A stretch of 64,000 nucleotides of DNA from an uncultured Alphaproteobacteria bacterium (GTDB lineage Bacteria > Pseudomonadota > Alphaproteobacteria > RF32 > CAG-239), in NCBI GenBank assembly GCA_944391415.1, contig CALXTM010000002.1:1-64000 (forward strand), read 5' to 3'. Below, piece by piece: positions 16,977-26,615 of the stretch. The notes beneath the pieces were generated by a model. It did no database searches, was not told the DNA's origin, and saw only the letters and a list, made by a program, of their open reading frames with translations. The position numbers and the translations under genes were made by a program. How positions within the stretch are numbered: position 1 is the stretch's first letter; each line of letters begins with the position of its first letter.

Positions 16977-18759
16977 TCTGATTGCTTTTGTTTGCATATG
17001 CTTAAGCAATGTCGCCAACGCAACGGTTGTCGTTAGGGATTATCTGTCTTTGTATGACAGTCCAAAATACAAAACGGGCTTTAGCCATTTTGAGTTTGTT
17101 AACCCCAATGCACCAAAGCAGGGCAAAATTAATTTGCCGGCGTATGGCAGTTTTGATAATTTTAATCCCTTCATTTTCAAGGGAATCGCCTTTAGCAATG
17201 GAGCAGACATTACACTTGAAAGTCTGGGGTATACACCTTTTGACGACCCAACGACTGCCTATCCGTTGTTGGCAGAAAAATTTGAAATGCCGGATGATAA
17301 ATCTTTTGTTGGATTTATCCTTAATCCAAAGGCTAAATTTGCCAATGGTGAAAAAGTTAGCGCCGATGATGTAATATTCAGCTTTAATGCATTAATAACG
17401 AAAGGGGCGCCTCTTTATAAAATATATTATGCAGATGTGGACAAGGTTGTAAAAGTAAATGAACGGCATGTGCGGTTTTATTTCAAAAAAAATTCGACCA
17501 ATCGCGAACTGCCGTTGATTTTGACCCAATTCAAAATATTTTCGGCACAAGAATTTAAGGACAAAGACTTTGCCGTTCCTACTTTGGAGCCTCCATTGGG
17601 CAGCGGCCCTTATATTATTGATAAATTTGAGGTTAACAAATTCGTGGAGCTAAAACGCAACCCAAACTATTGGGCTAAAAATTTGCCATCGCGCAAAGGC
17701 TTCTTTAATTTTGACACTATCAGATTTGAGTTTTATCAGGATACGACCGTGACTTTGCAGGCCTTATTTGCCGGAGAAATCGACGCCAGAGAAGAGTATA
17801 TTGCCAAAATATGGGTTAGCGGATATGACAACAAACTAGTTGATGAAGGTAAGATAAAAAAAGAAGCAATTTCGCACAACAACCCGGCCGCACTGCAATT
17901 TTTTGGGTTTAACACCAGATTGGAAAAATTTGCCGACAGTCGCGTCAGAGAGGCGATTGGCTTGGCTTTTAATTTTGAGTGGGCTAATGAAAAACTCTTT
18001 TATAACCAATATGAAAGAATATACAGTCTGTTTAGCAATACTGATTTAGCAGCAACCGATATACCCAAAGGAGCAGAACTGCAAATATTAAAAAAATTTA
18101 AGGATCAGCTGCCAGATGATATTTTTAGTCAATCTTATCAAAATCCTGACAATTCAACCCCGGAAAAACAACGCGCCAACCTAAAAAAAGCCGTGAAACT
18201 ATTAAATGAAGCCGGGTATGATTTTGTAAACGGGAAAATGACCAACCTGAAAACCAAAGAGCCTCTGACGATTGAGGTTTTGAGCAATTCGGCTAACGGA
18301 GCGTCTTTTACCAGAGTGATGCTGCCTTTTATCGAGAATTTAAGAAAAATCGGAATTGATATGACTTTTCGCAATTTGGAGGTAAATATTTTTAAAAACC
18401 GCCTGGATAACTTTGAATTTGAGGTTGCAATTTTATCATATCGTCTAAGCAATATGCCAGGAAACGAACAAAAGGAAATGTGGGGATCGGCCTCGGCAGA
18501 CATTAAAGGATCTTTTAACGTGCTGGGAATTAAAAACCCTGTGGTTGATACACTGATTCAAGGTTTGATAAACGCTAATAACGAACAAGTATATAAGGCA
18601 TATGTAAAAGCGCTTGACAGAGTGATTATGCGGCAACACTATTTTATTCCGCAATGGTATTCCGGAACGGAGCGCATTGCTTATAAAAGCAGCTTAAAAC
18701 ATCCGCAGACCAAGCTTAAACCGGGAGTTGACATTTATACATGGTGGTTGGAGGAATAA
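16954..18759 (+). CDS. yejA: YejA-like periplasmic peptide-binding protein
   Basis: Solute-binding protein of the family-5 (oligopeptide/dipeptide) ABC importers. ATG 16954 is chosen because it gives a signal peptide (MLKIIRNSLIAFVCICLSNV, cleavage after ANA); an in-frame ATG at 16876 would place 26 non-signal residues before it. Features typical of YejA: APKQGKINLPAYGSFDNFNP near the mature N-terminus, FILNPKAKFANGEKVSADDV, and PLGSGPYIIDKFE. 601 residues is the family size. It overlaps the previous gene and is followed after one base by the permease gene. Confidence 0.92.
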   Translation: MLKIIRNSLIAFVCICLSNVANATVVVRDYLSLYDSPKYKTGFSHFEFVNPNAPKQGKINLPAYGSFDNFNPFIFKGIAFSNGADITLESLGYTPFDDPTTAYPLLAEKFEMPDDKSFVGFILNPKAKFANGEKVSADDVIFSFNALITKGAPLYKIYYADVDKVVKVNERHVRFYFKKNSTNRELPLILTQFKIFSAQEFKDKDFAVPTLEPPLGSGPYIIDKFEVNKFVELKRNPNYWAKNLPSRKGFFNFDTIRFEFYQDTTVTLQALFAGEIDAREEYIAKIWVSGYDNKLVDEGKIKKEAISHNNPAALQFFGFNTRLEKFADSRVREAIGLAFNFEWANEKLFYNQYERIYSLFSNTDLAATDIPKGAELQILKKFKDQLPDDIFSQSYQNPDNSTPEKQRANLKKAVKLLNEAGYDFVNGKMTNLKTKEPLTIEVLSNSANGASFTRVMLPFIENLRKIGIDMTFRNLEVNIFKNRLDNFEFEVAILSYRLSNMPGNEQKEMWGSASADIKGSFNVLGIKNPVVDTLIQGLINANNEQVYKAYVKALDRVIMRQHYFIPQWYSGTERIAYKSSLKHPQTKLKPGVDIYTWWLEE

Positions 18760-18760
18760 T

Positions 18761-19834
18761 ATGCGTAACTATATAATTAAAAGAATTTTGCTTATTCCGA
18801 TTACCATACTTGGCATTTTGGCCCTTAATTTTGTTATTGTTCAATTTGCTCCAGGCGGGCCGGTTGAACATGTTTTGGCGCAATATCGCGGAATGAACAC
18901 CGAAACAACCGGAGCAATATCGGGCAGCGGAGCCGCATATATGGAAAGCCGAGCTGATAAATATCAGGGGGCATCAGGGGTGCCGGAGGATTTAATCAAA
19001 GAACTGGAAAAACAATTTGGCTTTGATAAACCGGCTTATGTTCGCTTTTATAAAATGGTTAAAGACTATGCTTCATTTAACTTGGGTAAAAGTTTTTACC
19101 AGGACAAAACCGTGGGACAGTTAATCATCGAAAGAATGCCGGTATCTATATCTTTGGGGCTATGGTCGACATTAATAATTTATATAATTGCCATACCTCT
19201 TGGTATCAAAAAGGCTGTTTGCGACGGCTCAAAATTTGATGTCGTAACATCTTTTATGGTGGTAATAGGATCGGCTATTCCGGTGTTTTTGTTTGCCGTA
19301 TTTTTAATTGTATTTTTTGCCGGAGGAACATATTTAAGTTGGTTTCCGCTAAGCGGGCTTACATCAGATGACTGGGAAAATATGTCTTGGGGTAAAAAAA
19401 TTGTCGATTATTTCTGGCACATAACATTGCCGGTTACAGCCATGGTTGTCGGAGGGTTTGCCTCCTTGACAATGCTTACAAAAAACTCTTTCCTTGACGA
19501 AATAAACAAACAATATGTCTTAACAGCCAAGGCCAAAGGTTTGTCCCAAAATCAGGTGCTTTACGGACATGTTTTTCGTAATGCAATGTTGATTGTGATT
19601 GCCGGGTTCCCATCTTTGCTCATAAAAATGCTTTTTACCGGATCATTATTGATTGAGGTTATTTTTTCGCTTAATGGTATTGGTCTGTTGGGATATGAGG
19701 CCATAATGACAAGAGATTATCCGGTAATCTTCGGCACAATGTATGTTTTTGCACTACTCGGATTGATATTAAAGCTTATCTCTGACATTACTTATTGCTT
19801 GATTGACCCAAGAATTAATTTTGACGCAGCATAA
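18761..19834 (+). CDS. yejB: YejB-like ABC transporter permease
   Basis: Inner-membrane permease for peptide import. Start ATG 18761 sits behind GGAGG at good spacing and directly after the yejA stop. 357 residues. Starts MRNYIIKRILLIPITILGIL then FAPGGPVEHVLA, matching YejB, with six probable membrane helices and the ATPase-contact EAA-type loop (ILTAKAKGLSQNQVLYGHVF-like region, ~residues 255-275). The usual partners yejE and the double ATPase yejF are missing: the next gene runs the other way. Confidence 0.93.
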   Translation: MRNYIIKRILLIPITILGILALNFVIVQFAPGGPVEHVLAQYRGMNTETTGAISGSGAAYMESRADKYQGASGVPEDLIKELEKQFGFDKPAYVRFYKMVKDYASFNLGKSFYQDKTVGQLIIERMPVSISLGLWSTLIIYIIAIPLGIKKAVCDGSKFDVVTSFMVVIGSAIPVFLFAVFLIVFFAGGTYLSWFPLSGLTSDDWENMSWGKKIVDYFWHITLPVTAMVVGGFASLTMLTKNSFLDEINKQYVLTAKAKGLSQNQVLYGHVFRNAMLIVIAGFPSLLIKMLFTGSLLIEVIFSLNGIGLLGYEAIMTRDYPVIFGTMYVFALLGLILKLISDITYCLIDPRINFDAA

Positions 19835-19836
19835 AA

Positions 19837-21210
19837 TCAGTTTCTTGATTTTTCACCACCGCCCAACAATTTTTTGATTGATTCAGGCAAAGAGGTTTGG
19901 CAATTGTTTTCAATAATATCTAATATTTCAAGTTCTTGTCGGTCAAGTCGACGGTTAATTCCCAAAGAATCATAATATTGTTTGGCATTGTTGTACAGTT
20001 TTGCTGCTTGTAAACTGTTGCCCTCGGCATAAAGGTGTTCGGAAAGATGACGGTTGGCATTGGCTACCTCGGCGATATCAATCTCACCATCAGCAAAATT
20101 AAGAACATTTTGATATGCCCAGGCGGCTTTGGGCATGGCGTTGGCTTTCTTATATACATCACCAAGCCGGCTCCAAGCAACAACATTGCTTGACCGCAAC
20201 TCTATGGCCAATTCATAGGCCGAAGTTGCCAACATAACATCATTGAGCTCGGCAAGCGCGCCAAAACAACAAGCATATGCAGAAACTTCCATATACATTT
20301 GCTGCCGCTTTTTCTCGGAGGCTATTGAATTGGCTTTGTCTATATTAGTATCCATCAGGCTTTCCAACAAGGCCAAAGCCAACGACGGATCGCCAGCGGC
20401 AAGATTATAAAGCGCTTGTTCTTCACCGGGAAGATCTTTATAATTTTCCAAATTGGAAAATCTGCCAGAAACACACAAGCTAATAAAATATTTTACGGCA
20501 TCGATACTTTTTAGAATCTCGTTTTCATCTTGCAGCCCCTGATTCTTATAGTTGATGGTTTGCGCAATTTTGAGGTCATCAACTCCTCGCCCCAGCATAT
20601 CAATTACCAAGCCCATCAGATCACTAAGCTGTTTACAACTCTGTTTGTATGACAGAGACACCTCCGAAACATTGGATGTCGCAGCTAGCTCAGCCGGCGG
20701 AATTTTGCCTTTTTGCCAATCAAAGCCTATACCTAGATCCTTGCCTTTGCCTTTAACAAGTTCTTCTTTTTTCTTGTCAGGTTCTTCTTTGTCTTTTTTG
20801 AGCTTCTTTTGCTCGTCTTTTTGCTGTTTGGCCTGCTCCTGCTCTTTTTGCTTTTGTTCCTCCTCAGCTCGGCGCATCATCTCTTGTCGCTCGGCTATTG
20901 CCATATCAAGCTCTTTTTGCAACTCTCGCTCAAGCTCTTGCCGGTCTTCTTCCTCAAGAATGGCTTGTTTGGCCTCGTTGTCTTCCATGTTCTTGGCAGG
21001 ATTATTGCTTTTTACAAAATAAATGATATTGCGAATATAAATAGCTATCAGCAAACATAAAAATAAAATCAACGCAAGCAACATTAATGCCAACGAAACA
21101 ACTTTGAGGTTATTGGCGCCAGAAAGGTAGTTTTCGGCCGCTTTTAGCAAAAAATCAAATTTTAACAACAATAATGTAATAAATTCCGAGGATGCTATTT
21201 GTTCTATCAT
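19837..21210 (-). CDS. Unknown membrane-anchored TPR protein
   Basis: 457 residues, function unknown. An N-terminal membrane helix (~36-62) is followed by a very charged Glu/Lys/Gln segment (~75-155, e.g. QEQAKQQKDEQKKLKKDKEE), then helical repeats. Clear TPR-like units lie at ~320-430 (AWSRLGDVYKKANAMPKAAW and HLYAEGNSLQAAKLYNNAKQ). The gene is convergent with yejB, ending two bases away. TPR domains bind other proteins, so a scaffold role is plausible. It shares the anchor-plus-TPR plan with the 22050-23462 gene nearby. Confidence 0.78.
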   Translation of the reverse strand: MIEQIASSEFITLLLLKFDFLLKAAENYLSGANNLKVVSLALMLLALILFLCLLIAIYIRNIIYFVKSNNPAKNMEDNEAKQAILEEEDRQELERELQKELDMAIAERQEMMRRAEEEQKQKEQEQAKQQKDEQKKLKKDKEEPDKKKEELVKGKGKDLGIGFDWQKGKIPPAELAATSNVSEVSLSYKQSCKQLSDLMGLVIDMLGRGVDDLKIAQTINYKNQGLQDENEILKSIDAVKYFISLCVSGRFSNLENYKDLPGEEQALYNLAAGDPSLALALLESLMDTNIDKANSIASEKKRQQMYMEVSAYACCFGALAELNDVMLATSAYELAIELRSSNVVAWSRLGDVYKKANAMPKAAWAYQNVLNFADGEIDIAEVANANRHLSEHLYAEGNSLQAAKLYNNAKQYYDSLGINRRLDRQELEILDIIENNCQTSLPESIKKLLGGGEKSRN

Positions 21211-21301
21211 GTATTCTCAACCATTTACAAAAAAATTTTTTGTTTTATAATGCTGCGTATCTGATGCGTCTTGGGTGTAATTTAGTACAAACAAATTAAA
21301 A

Positions 21302-22069
21302 ATGGGTTACTTAAGCCAAAAAAAACTGCATACACGTGAGAATATTGTCTTAATGATTATGATTGCGGTTGTAATCGTTTTGACAGCCTGTTTTGTTATG
21401 AACCCAGATTGCTCATGCAAATATTTTAATTTGTTTCATCTTTATTGTTTGACTGGATTGTTGTCGATTTATGCGATTTGGCGGCAAAAATATAAAGCCG
21501 CAATTTTGTTTGTGATATTCTTTCTTATCAACTATATATCCCTTGCTGCATATACCAACATCTTCTTGTCAGATGATTTTGACGGCACCCAAAGTTTGGA
21601 ACTTGCTTTTAACCCTAAGCAAAAACTCATAGACTCTTTTGATAAAACAGAAATTATGAACGCGGGAGCAATCATTGTTGCCAAAAAATATACGGCGCAT
21701 TATGTTTTGGTTAATAAACAAACGCCGTTGATGATTATAGAGGTTGATTTTAGCCGGGCTAATAAAGCAGATTATCCCCTGATATTTAAACACCTGCATG
21801 AATTTATTTTGAAAAATGACAACCCGGTAATAATCTTTGGAAAATTTGGTATTCCGGCATGGAGCAAACCTTTTAAGGAATTTATCAACATCTCCGGCCT
21901 GACAGTTAAAAATCGGCTGATATTTGATAGAGGATTTAATATCTTTGCCACTCCTGATTTTTATATTCTCGGATTTAGAGATATGGGAATTAAAGATATT
22001 TCCGCAACATGTGACAATAATGATATGCTCGTTAGGGCTTTGATTGCTTTTAATCCAGCAAAGATTTAA
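21302..22069 (+). CDS. Membrane protein with possibly degenerate EEP (endo/exonuclease/phosphatase-like) domain
   Basis: 255 residues. Three N-terminal membrane segments (~15-35, 44-60, 66-86), then a soluble domain. The stretch NPVIIFGKFGIPAWSKPFKE resembles the EEP-family strand PVIVAGDFNATPWSPPF, but the catalytic Asp-Phe-Asn is replaced by Lys-Phe-Gly, and no SDHxP-like end motif is seen. EEP proteins with three membrane helices (YafD type) are common, so this may be an inactive relative. No strong ribosome binding site. The stop overlaps the convergent TPR gene by 20 bases. Confidence 0.6.
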   Translation: MGYLSQKKLHTRENIVLMIMIAVVIVLTACFVMNPDCSCKYFNLFHLYCLTGLLSIYAIWRQKYKAAILFVIFFLINYISLAAYTNIFLSDDFDGTQSLELAFNPKQKLIDSFDKTEIMNAGAIIVAKKYTAHYVLVNKQTPLMIIEVDFSRANKADYPLIFKHLHEFILKNDNPVIIFGKFGIPAWSKPFKEFINISGLTVKNRLIFDRGFNIFATPDFYILGFRDMGIKDISATCDNNDMLVRALIAFNPAKI

Positions 22070-23462
22070 TTTTTGCGGCTAATTTGGCATCAACATCTTG
22101 CGCATATTGTAAGGCTATTTCAATATTTCTTCTGGCAATGCTTAAATTGCCGCATTTTATCTCTGCTGCTGCAAGGTTGGCATAGTCAACCGCTATACCA
22201 AAAGCTCTGTCATTATAAAGCTCTTGTTGTAACGACTGATTAAAAATCGCTTTGGCCTGTGCGGCTTCATTGCGGCGCAATAAAATAATCCCCAAAAGGG
22301 TTTGGGCGTTGGCGATATGGAAACAACTGCGGTGTTTTTGGGATAAAGATATTAAATGACGCAGTGTCTCTTCGGCTTTTTTTAAGCGGCCAAGCTGTAC
22401 CAATGTTTCAGCCGCAAGATACCAGCTTTCAAAGCAAGCCGAAAAATTAGCATCTTGTTCATAATACTCGGCTGCCTTGTTAGCAAATTTTAGAGCTTGG
22501 AGCCAGTCGCCTATGCCAAAAGCCGCCCTGGCAATAATTTCCGAGGCCAAGGCTTTGCCGGCCGAAGATTTATGACTTTTGAGCGATTTATGGGCAACCT
22601 CAGACGCGCCTAAAAAATCATTTTGCAGCAATAAAAGCATGGCCTTTTGACTAATCATAAAATTTGTATTTTCACCATCGGAGAGGACTGCAAAAATATC
22701 TTCGGCCTGTTGCATATAAGACGAGGCTTCCGCAAAACGCTCTTCAACCGACATCAACAAACCCAAAGTACCTAACGTTTCGGCCTCATATTTGGCGGCT
22801 TCCAAAGCATGAAATATTTTTAAGGCGGCACGAAACATAAATTCGGATGGGTCAAACATTTGGCCAACACGGTATATCGAACCCAAAATAAAATATGCCA
22901 CACCTTCTTCAAACAACATATTTTGTTTTTGAAAAAATTTAAGGGCCATTGCTGCTTCCTGGGATGCGGCCTCAAGATCGCCTTCTAACAATGCGACTTT
23001 GGCAACAATAAGAGCTCGCATGGCAGATTGCGGCCTATTCAAGGAATCGACTTTTACCTTATCTAAAACAGAAATGGCCGCATCATAATTGCTTTGCAAA
23101 ATTTTTTGCCATGAAAACATCAACAGATAAAGAGAATCGACAGAGTTGGGCAAAGATGACCGCCCGTTGAGCATCAACCTTAGTTTGGCCTGCAACAAAG
23201 GTTCTGAAAGCATTTTGCTGATTTGCTCAAAATTATCCTCGGCTACAAGCTTTAACAATTTGTGCCGAAAAGATTTTTTTTGCCTAAGAATAAAAGATGC
23301 CAGCTCTTTAACCGCCAAGGTCGAAAATACTGAGCGGTTAATAAGTTTTTTGCCAATGATTTTTTGCAAAAACAGTCTTTTAATTTCATATATTTTCCAC
23401 CAGGCCCCAAAAAAAGAACCCATCACAAAAACCACACAGGCTGTTAAAATAACGTATTGCAT
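22050..23462 (-). CDS. Unknown membrane-anchored TPR protein
   Basis: 470 residues. An N-terminal membrane helix (~3-22) is followed by many TPR-like helix pairs across ~115-460 (AISVLDKVKVDSLNRPQSAM, GVAYFILGSIYRVGQMFDPS, AETLVQLGRLKKAEETLRHL). No enzyme domain is visible. The role is probably as a protein-binding scaffold at the inner membrane, facing the cytoplasm or periplasm depending on topology. It overlaps the membrane gene 21302-22069 tail to tail. Confidence 0.78.
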   Translation of the reverse strand: MQYVILTACVVFVMGSFFGAWWKIYEIKRLFLQKIIGKKLINRSVFSTLAVKELASFILRQKKSFRHKLLKLVAEDNFEQISKMLSEPLLQAKLRLMLNGRSSLPNSVDSLYLLMFSWQKILQSNYDAAISVLDKVKVDSLNRPQSAMRALIVAKVALLEGDLEAASQEAAMALKFFQKQNMLFEEGVAYFILGSIYRVGQMFDPSEFMFRAALKIFHALEAAKYEAETLGTLGLLMSVEERFAEASSYMQQAEDIFAVLSDGENTNFMISQKAMLLLLQNDFLGASEVAHKSLKSHKSSAGKALASEIIARAAFGIGDWLQALKFANKAAEYYEQDANFSACFESWYLAAETLVQLGRLKKAEETLRHLISLSQKHRSCFHIANAQTLLGIILLRRNEAAQAKAIFNQSLQQELYNDRAFGIAVDYANLAAAEIKCGNLSIARRNIEIALQYAQDVDAKLAAKIKSLLD

Positions 23463-23558
23463 TTAAATGTATGTTTTCTTTACTCAAAATTAGTTTTTTT
23501 GGATGTAACATTTTATACAATAGCTTATCAAATTTTTAATGTATAGGGATTTTTTGTT

Positions 23559-25994
23559 ATGAGCATTACCAAACTTCTGCCTGAACAACTTTATGCCAAA
23601 TGCGATCCACAGAAATTTAATTTTTCTTCAACTGCCGAGCTGGAAGAGAGATTGTCGGCTTTGGGACAAGACCGCGCTTTGGCCGCAGTTGAAATCGGAA
23701 TTAATATCCAGTCCAAAGGGTATAACCTTTTTTGCCTTGGGCCAGAGGGAACAGGAAAAAGCTCTTTGGTCAAAAGAGTGTTGGCAAAAGAGGCTAAAAA
23801 GCGCCCGACCCCCGATGATTGGGCCTATGTATATAATTTTGATGAGCCATACAAACCTTTGGCAATTTCTTTTCCGGCCGGAACCGCAACCGATTTTGCC
23901 AAAGATATCGACAAATTGATTGAAAGTTTTTCTACCGCTATCCCGGTTATTTTTGAAAGCGATGAATATAAAGCAGGGCTTAATATTATTCAGGAAAAAT
24001 ATAAACAATCAAAAGAAAAATATATCAAAATGCTGCAGAAAAAAGCCAAGGGAAAAAGTGTGACCTTGCTGCATATGCCGGTCGGACTGGTGGTGGCTCC
24101 GGTTAAAAACGGCGAAGTATTAAGCCCTGAGGCTTTTGAAGAACTGCCCGAGGAAGAAAAAAAGCAGCTCATCGAAGACCTAAACCAAATGCAGGCCGAA
24201 ATCGAAAATTCAGCACAAGATTTGCCGGCATGGGAGGATAAACAACGCGACGAAATAACCAGGCTGCGCACTCGTTTTCTGAAAGAAACCGTTAAAGGGC
24301 CGATAGATGAATTGCTTGAAAAATACAAAGGCCATCGTCAGGCAACATCGTTTTTACGGCGTATCCAAAAACATATTTTGGACAATGTCGATGAGTTTTT
24401 GCCGGTAGCCGAAAATTCAGCTCCGGCCGAAAACGAAGATCCTTTAGGCACTATATTGTCCAAGATAAAACAGCCCGAAGAGGATAAATATGCCAAATTT
24501 AAGGTAAACGTTATTGTAAAAAACGAGCCCGGATCTGGTGCTCCGATTGTTCATCTTGATCACCCGACCCAGGGCAATCTGGTGGGCAAAGTTGAACGAA
24601 TCCAACAATATGGTGCTTTGTTAACCGATTTTACATTGATTAAAGCGGGGGCTTTGCACAAGGCAAACGGCGGATTTTTGTTGGTTGATGCACATAAAAT
24701 GCTGATGCAGCCTTTTGCTTGGGATTCTTTGAAACGCGCAATTGCTTCGAAGCTTATTAAAATTGAGGCACCAAGTGAAGAAACATCTTTTACCACAATC
24801 TCCTTGGATCCGCAGCCAATACCTTTGCGGGTTAAGATTATTTTGACCGGTGATGCCGAATTATATGAACTTTTAAGTGAACGAGATCCTGATTTTTCGG
24901 ATTATTTTAAGGTCGAAGCAGATTTTGGAATGTTGATGGACCGAAACGAAGAAAACGAAATTGAATATGCCAAACTTATCGGATCTTTGTCCAAGAAAAA
25001 ACATTTGCGCTCGCTTAATCGTCAGGCGGTGGCAAAGGTTATTGAACATTCATCACGCTTGGCCGAAAGCTCGGAAAAGCTGACCGCCCATATATCTTCA
25101 ATCGGCGATTTGCTGCGTGAGGCAGATTATTGGGCCCGAAAATCAAAATCAAACCATATCGGCAAAAACCATATTGACCAGGCAATCGAGGCTCAAATTT
25201 ACCGCAACGGCAGAATCAGAGACGTAATGTTGGAGCAAATCGACAAAGGGTCAATTTTGATTGATGTCAAAGGCAAAAAAGTCGGCCAAATTAACGGATT
25301 GGTGGTATATAATTTTTCCAGAACCAGCTTTGGTAAACCGTCTCGTATTACAGCTCAAGTGCGTATCGGTAAAGGTGAATTTATAAATATTGAACGCGAA
25401 GTTGACATGAGCGGACCCATCCACTCCAAAGGTGTTTTGATATTGGAAAGCTTGCTTGCAAATCGTTTTGCAAAATATTCGCCATTGTCGCTTAGTGCCT
25501 CTATTGTTTTTGAGCAGTCTTACGGAGGAGTTGACGGAGACAGTGCTTCTTCAACCGAATATTATTGTTTGCTCTCGGCAATTGCCAATATTCCGATTAA
25601 ACAAAGTATCGCTGTTACGGGCTCAATCAACCAATTTGGTGAAATTCAACCTATCGGCGGAGTAAACGAAAAAATCGAAGGATTTTTTGACGTTTGTGCG
25701 CATCAGGGTTTGACCGGTGAACAAGGCGTTATTATTCCGCGCACCAATGTTGCTGATTTGATGTTAAGAGAAGATGTCCTACAAGCGGTAGAGGACGGAA
25801 AATTTAGCATTTATGCCATAGATACAGTTGATGATGGAATCGAAATTTTGACCGGAATAAAAGCCGGCAAAGCCGATAAAAAAGGCAATTTTCCAAAAGG
25901 ATCGGTTAACTATGCCGTCCAACAAGGGCTAAACCATTTCTATAAATGCTATGCTCATTTTGCCAAAGAAACACATGGCTGCCTGGGACGCTAG
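23559..25994 (+). CDS. Lon-like ATP-dependent protease (LonB/YcbZ type)
   Basis: 811-residue AAA+ protease of the Lon family branch with an inserted middle domain (AAA_32 type). Walker A GPEGTGKSS at 61-69. A helical insert (~150-290) is followed by the AAA part with NGGFLLVDAHKML. The C-terminal Lon protease domain has the catalytic Ser662 in GDSASSTEYY and Lys705 in GGVNEKIEG. It likely degrades damaged or regulatory proteins in the cytoplasm. Not classical Lon: there is no N-terminal LAN domain and the insert is different. Single-gene unit; the response regulator gene is convergent three bases after its stop. Confidence 0.9.
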   Translation: MSITKLLPEQLYAKCDPQKFNFSSTAELEERLSALGQDRALAAVEIGINIQSKGYNLFCLGPEGTGKSSLVKRVLAKEAKKRPTPDDWAYVYNFDEPYKPLAISFPAGTATDFAKDIDKLIESFSTAIPVIFESDEYKAGLNIIQEKYKQSKEKYIKMLQKKAKGKSVTLLHMPVGLVVAPVKNGEVLSPEAFEELPEEEKKQLIEDLNQMQAEIENSAQDLPAWEDKQRDEITRLRTRFLKETVKGPIDELLEKYKGHRQATSFLRRIQKHILDNVDEFLPVAENSAPAENEDPLGTILSKIKQPEEDKYAKFKVNVIVKNEPGSGAPIVHLDHPTQGNLVGKVERIQQYGALLTDFTLIKAGALHKANGGFLLVDAHKMLMQPFAWDSLKRAIASKLIKIEAPSEETSFTTISLDPQPIPLRVKIILTGDAELYELLSERDPDFSDYFKVEADFGMLMDRNEENEIEYAKLIGSLSKKKHLRSLNRQAVAKVIEHSSRLAESSEKLTAHISSIGDLLREADYWARKSKSNHIGKNHIDQAIEAQIYRNGRIRDVMLEQIDKGSILIDVKGKKVGQINGLVVYNFSRTSFGKPSRITAQVRIGKGEFINIEREVDMSGPIHSKGVLILESLLANRFAKYSPLSLSASIVFEQSYGGVDGDSASSTEYYCLLSAIANIPIKQSIAVTGSINQFGEIQPIGGVNEKIEGFFDVCAHQGLTGEQGVIIPRTNVADLMLREDVLQAVEDGKFSIYAIDTVDDGIEILTGIKAGKADKKGNFPKGSVNYAVQQGLNHFYKCYAHFAKETHGCLGR

Positions 25995-25997
25995 GCC

Positions 25998-26615
25998 TCA
26001 CGATTTAAGTTGATATCCGCCATCCGAGGTTAAAATAAGTTGTGCCGAAGGGTCGTCTTGCTCGACCTTTTGGCGCAGACGGTAGATGTGAGTTTCAACC
26101 GTATGAGTGGCAACATCGGCAACATAGCCCCAAACCTCTTGCATGAGGTCTTGTTTGGCAACAATCTTATCTTTGTTTTTGTAGAGATATTTAATTATTG
26201 AGACTTCTTTTTCGGTCAGTTTGGTGGTTACATCATTGCGCAAATTTAGAATCTCTTTGCGATTGGGGTAAAGCACATAACGATTAAACTCCAATATGCC
26301 GTCAATGGAATTTTCAAATTTATTTATTGATGCTTTGAGGGAATCAATAAAAGAACTAAGCACTATGGGTTTGTTGAACCGGCAAACTTTTATATCAGGG
26401 CTGATATCTTCTGATGACAAAAAAATCAAAGGAGTTTTGAGATTTTTTTTGATCAAATTTTCCAAGGCTGCGACATCTTCATCAACAACGATAATATCTG
26501 CAGAATCCGAGGAGTTATCGGTTAAAATGTTAAACTCCGGAGCCAAAAGCTCTATTTGGCCCAAAATATCGGCCTTAAAAGTTTCACTGTCAGACAGAAA
26601 AAGGATGTTAGGCAT
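25998..26615 (-). CDS. OmpR/PhoB-type response regulator
   Basis: 205 residues. The receiver-like domain (1-~110) is short and divergent: a candidate phospho-Asp lies in ADIIVVDED, the switch Ser in LIFLSSED and the conserved Lys in FNKPI. The winged-helix DNA-binding domain (~115-205) is clear: LTEKEVSIIKYLYKNKDKIV, VWGYVADVATHTVETHIYRL and TSDGGYQL. No sensor kinase is adjacent. The stop of the upstream porin gene abuts its start, so it may share that transcript. Confidence 0.88.
   Translation of the reverse strand: MPNILFLSDSETFKADILGQIELLAPEFNILTDNSSDSADIIVVDEDVAALENLIKKNLKTPLIFLSSEDISPDIKVCRFNKPIVLSSFIDSLKASINKFENSIDGILEFNRYVLYPNRKEILNLRNDVTTKLTEKEVSIIKYLYKNKDKIVAKQDLMQEVWGYVADVATHTVETHIYRLRQKVEQDDPSAQLILTSDGGYQLKS

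Noticed and set aside
21302-22069. Active nuclease or phosphatase
   Set aside because: The metal-binding Asp and Asn and the terminal His motif of EEP enzymes are not seen.
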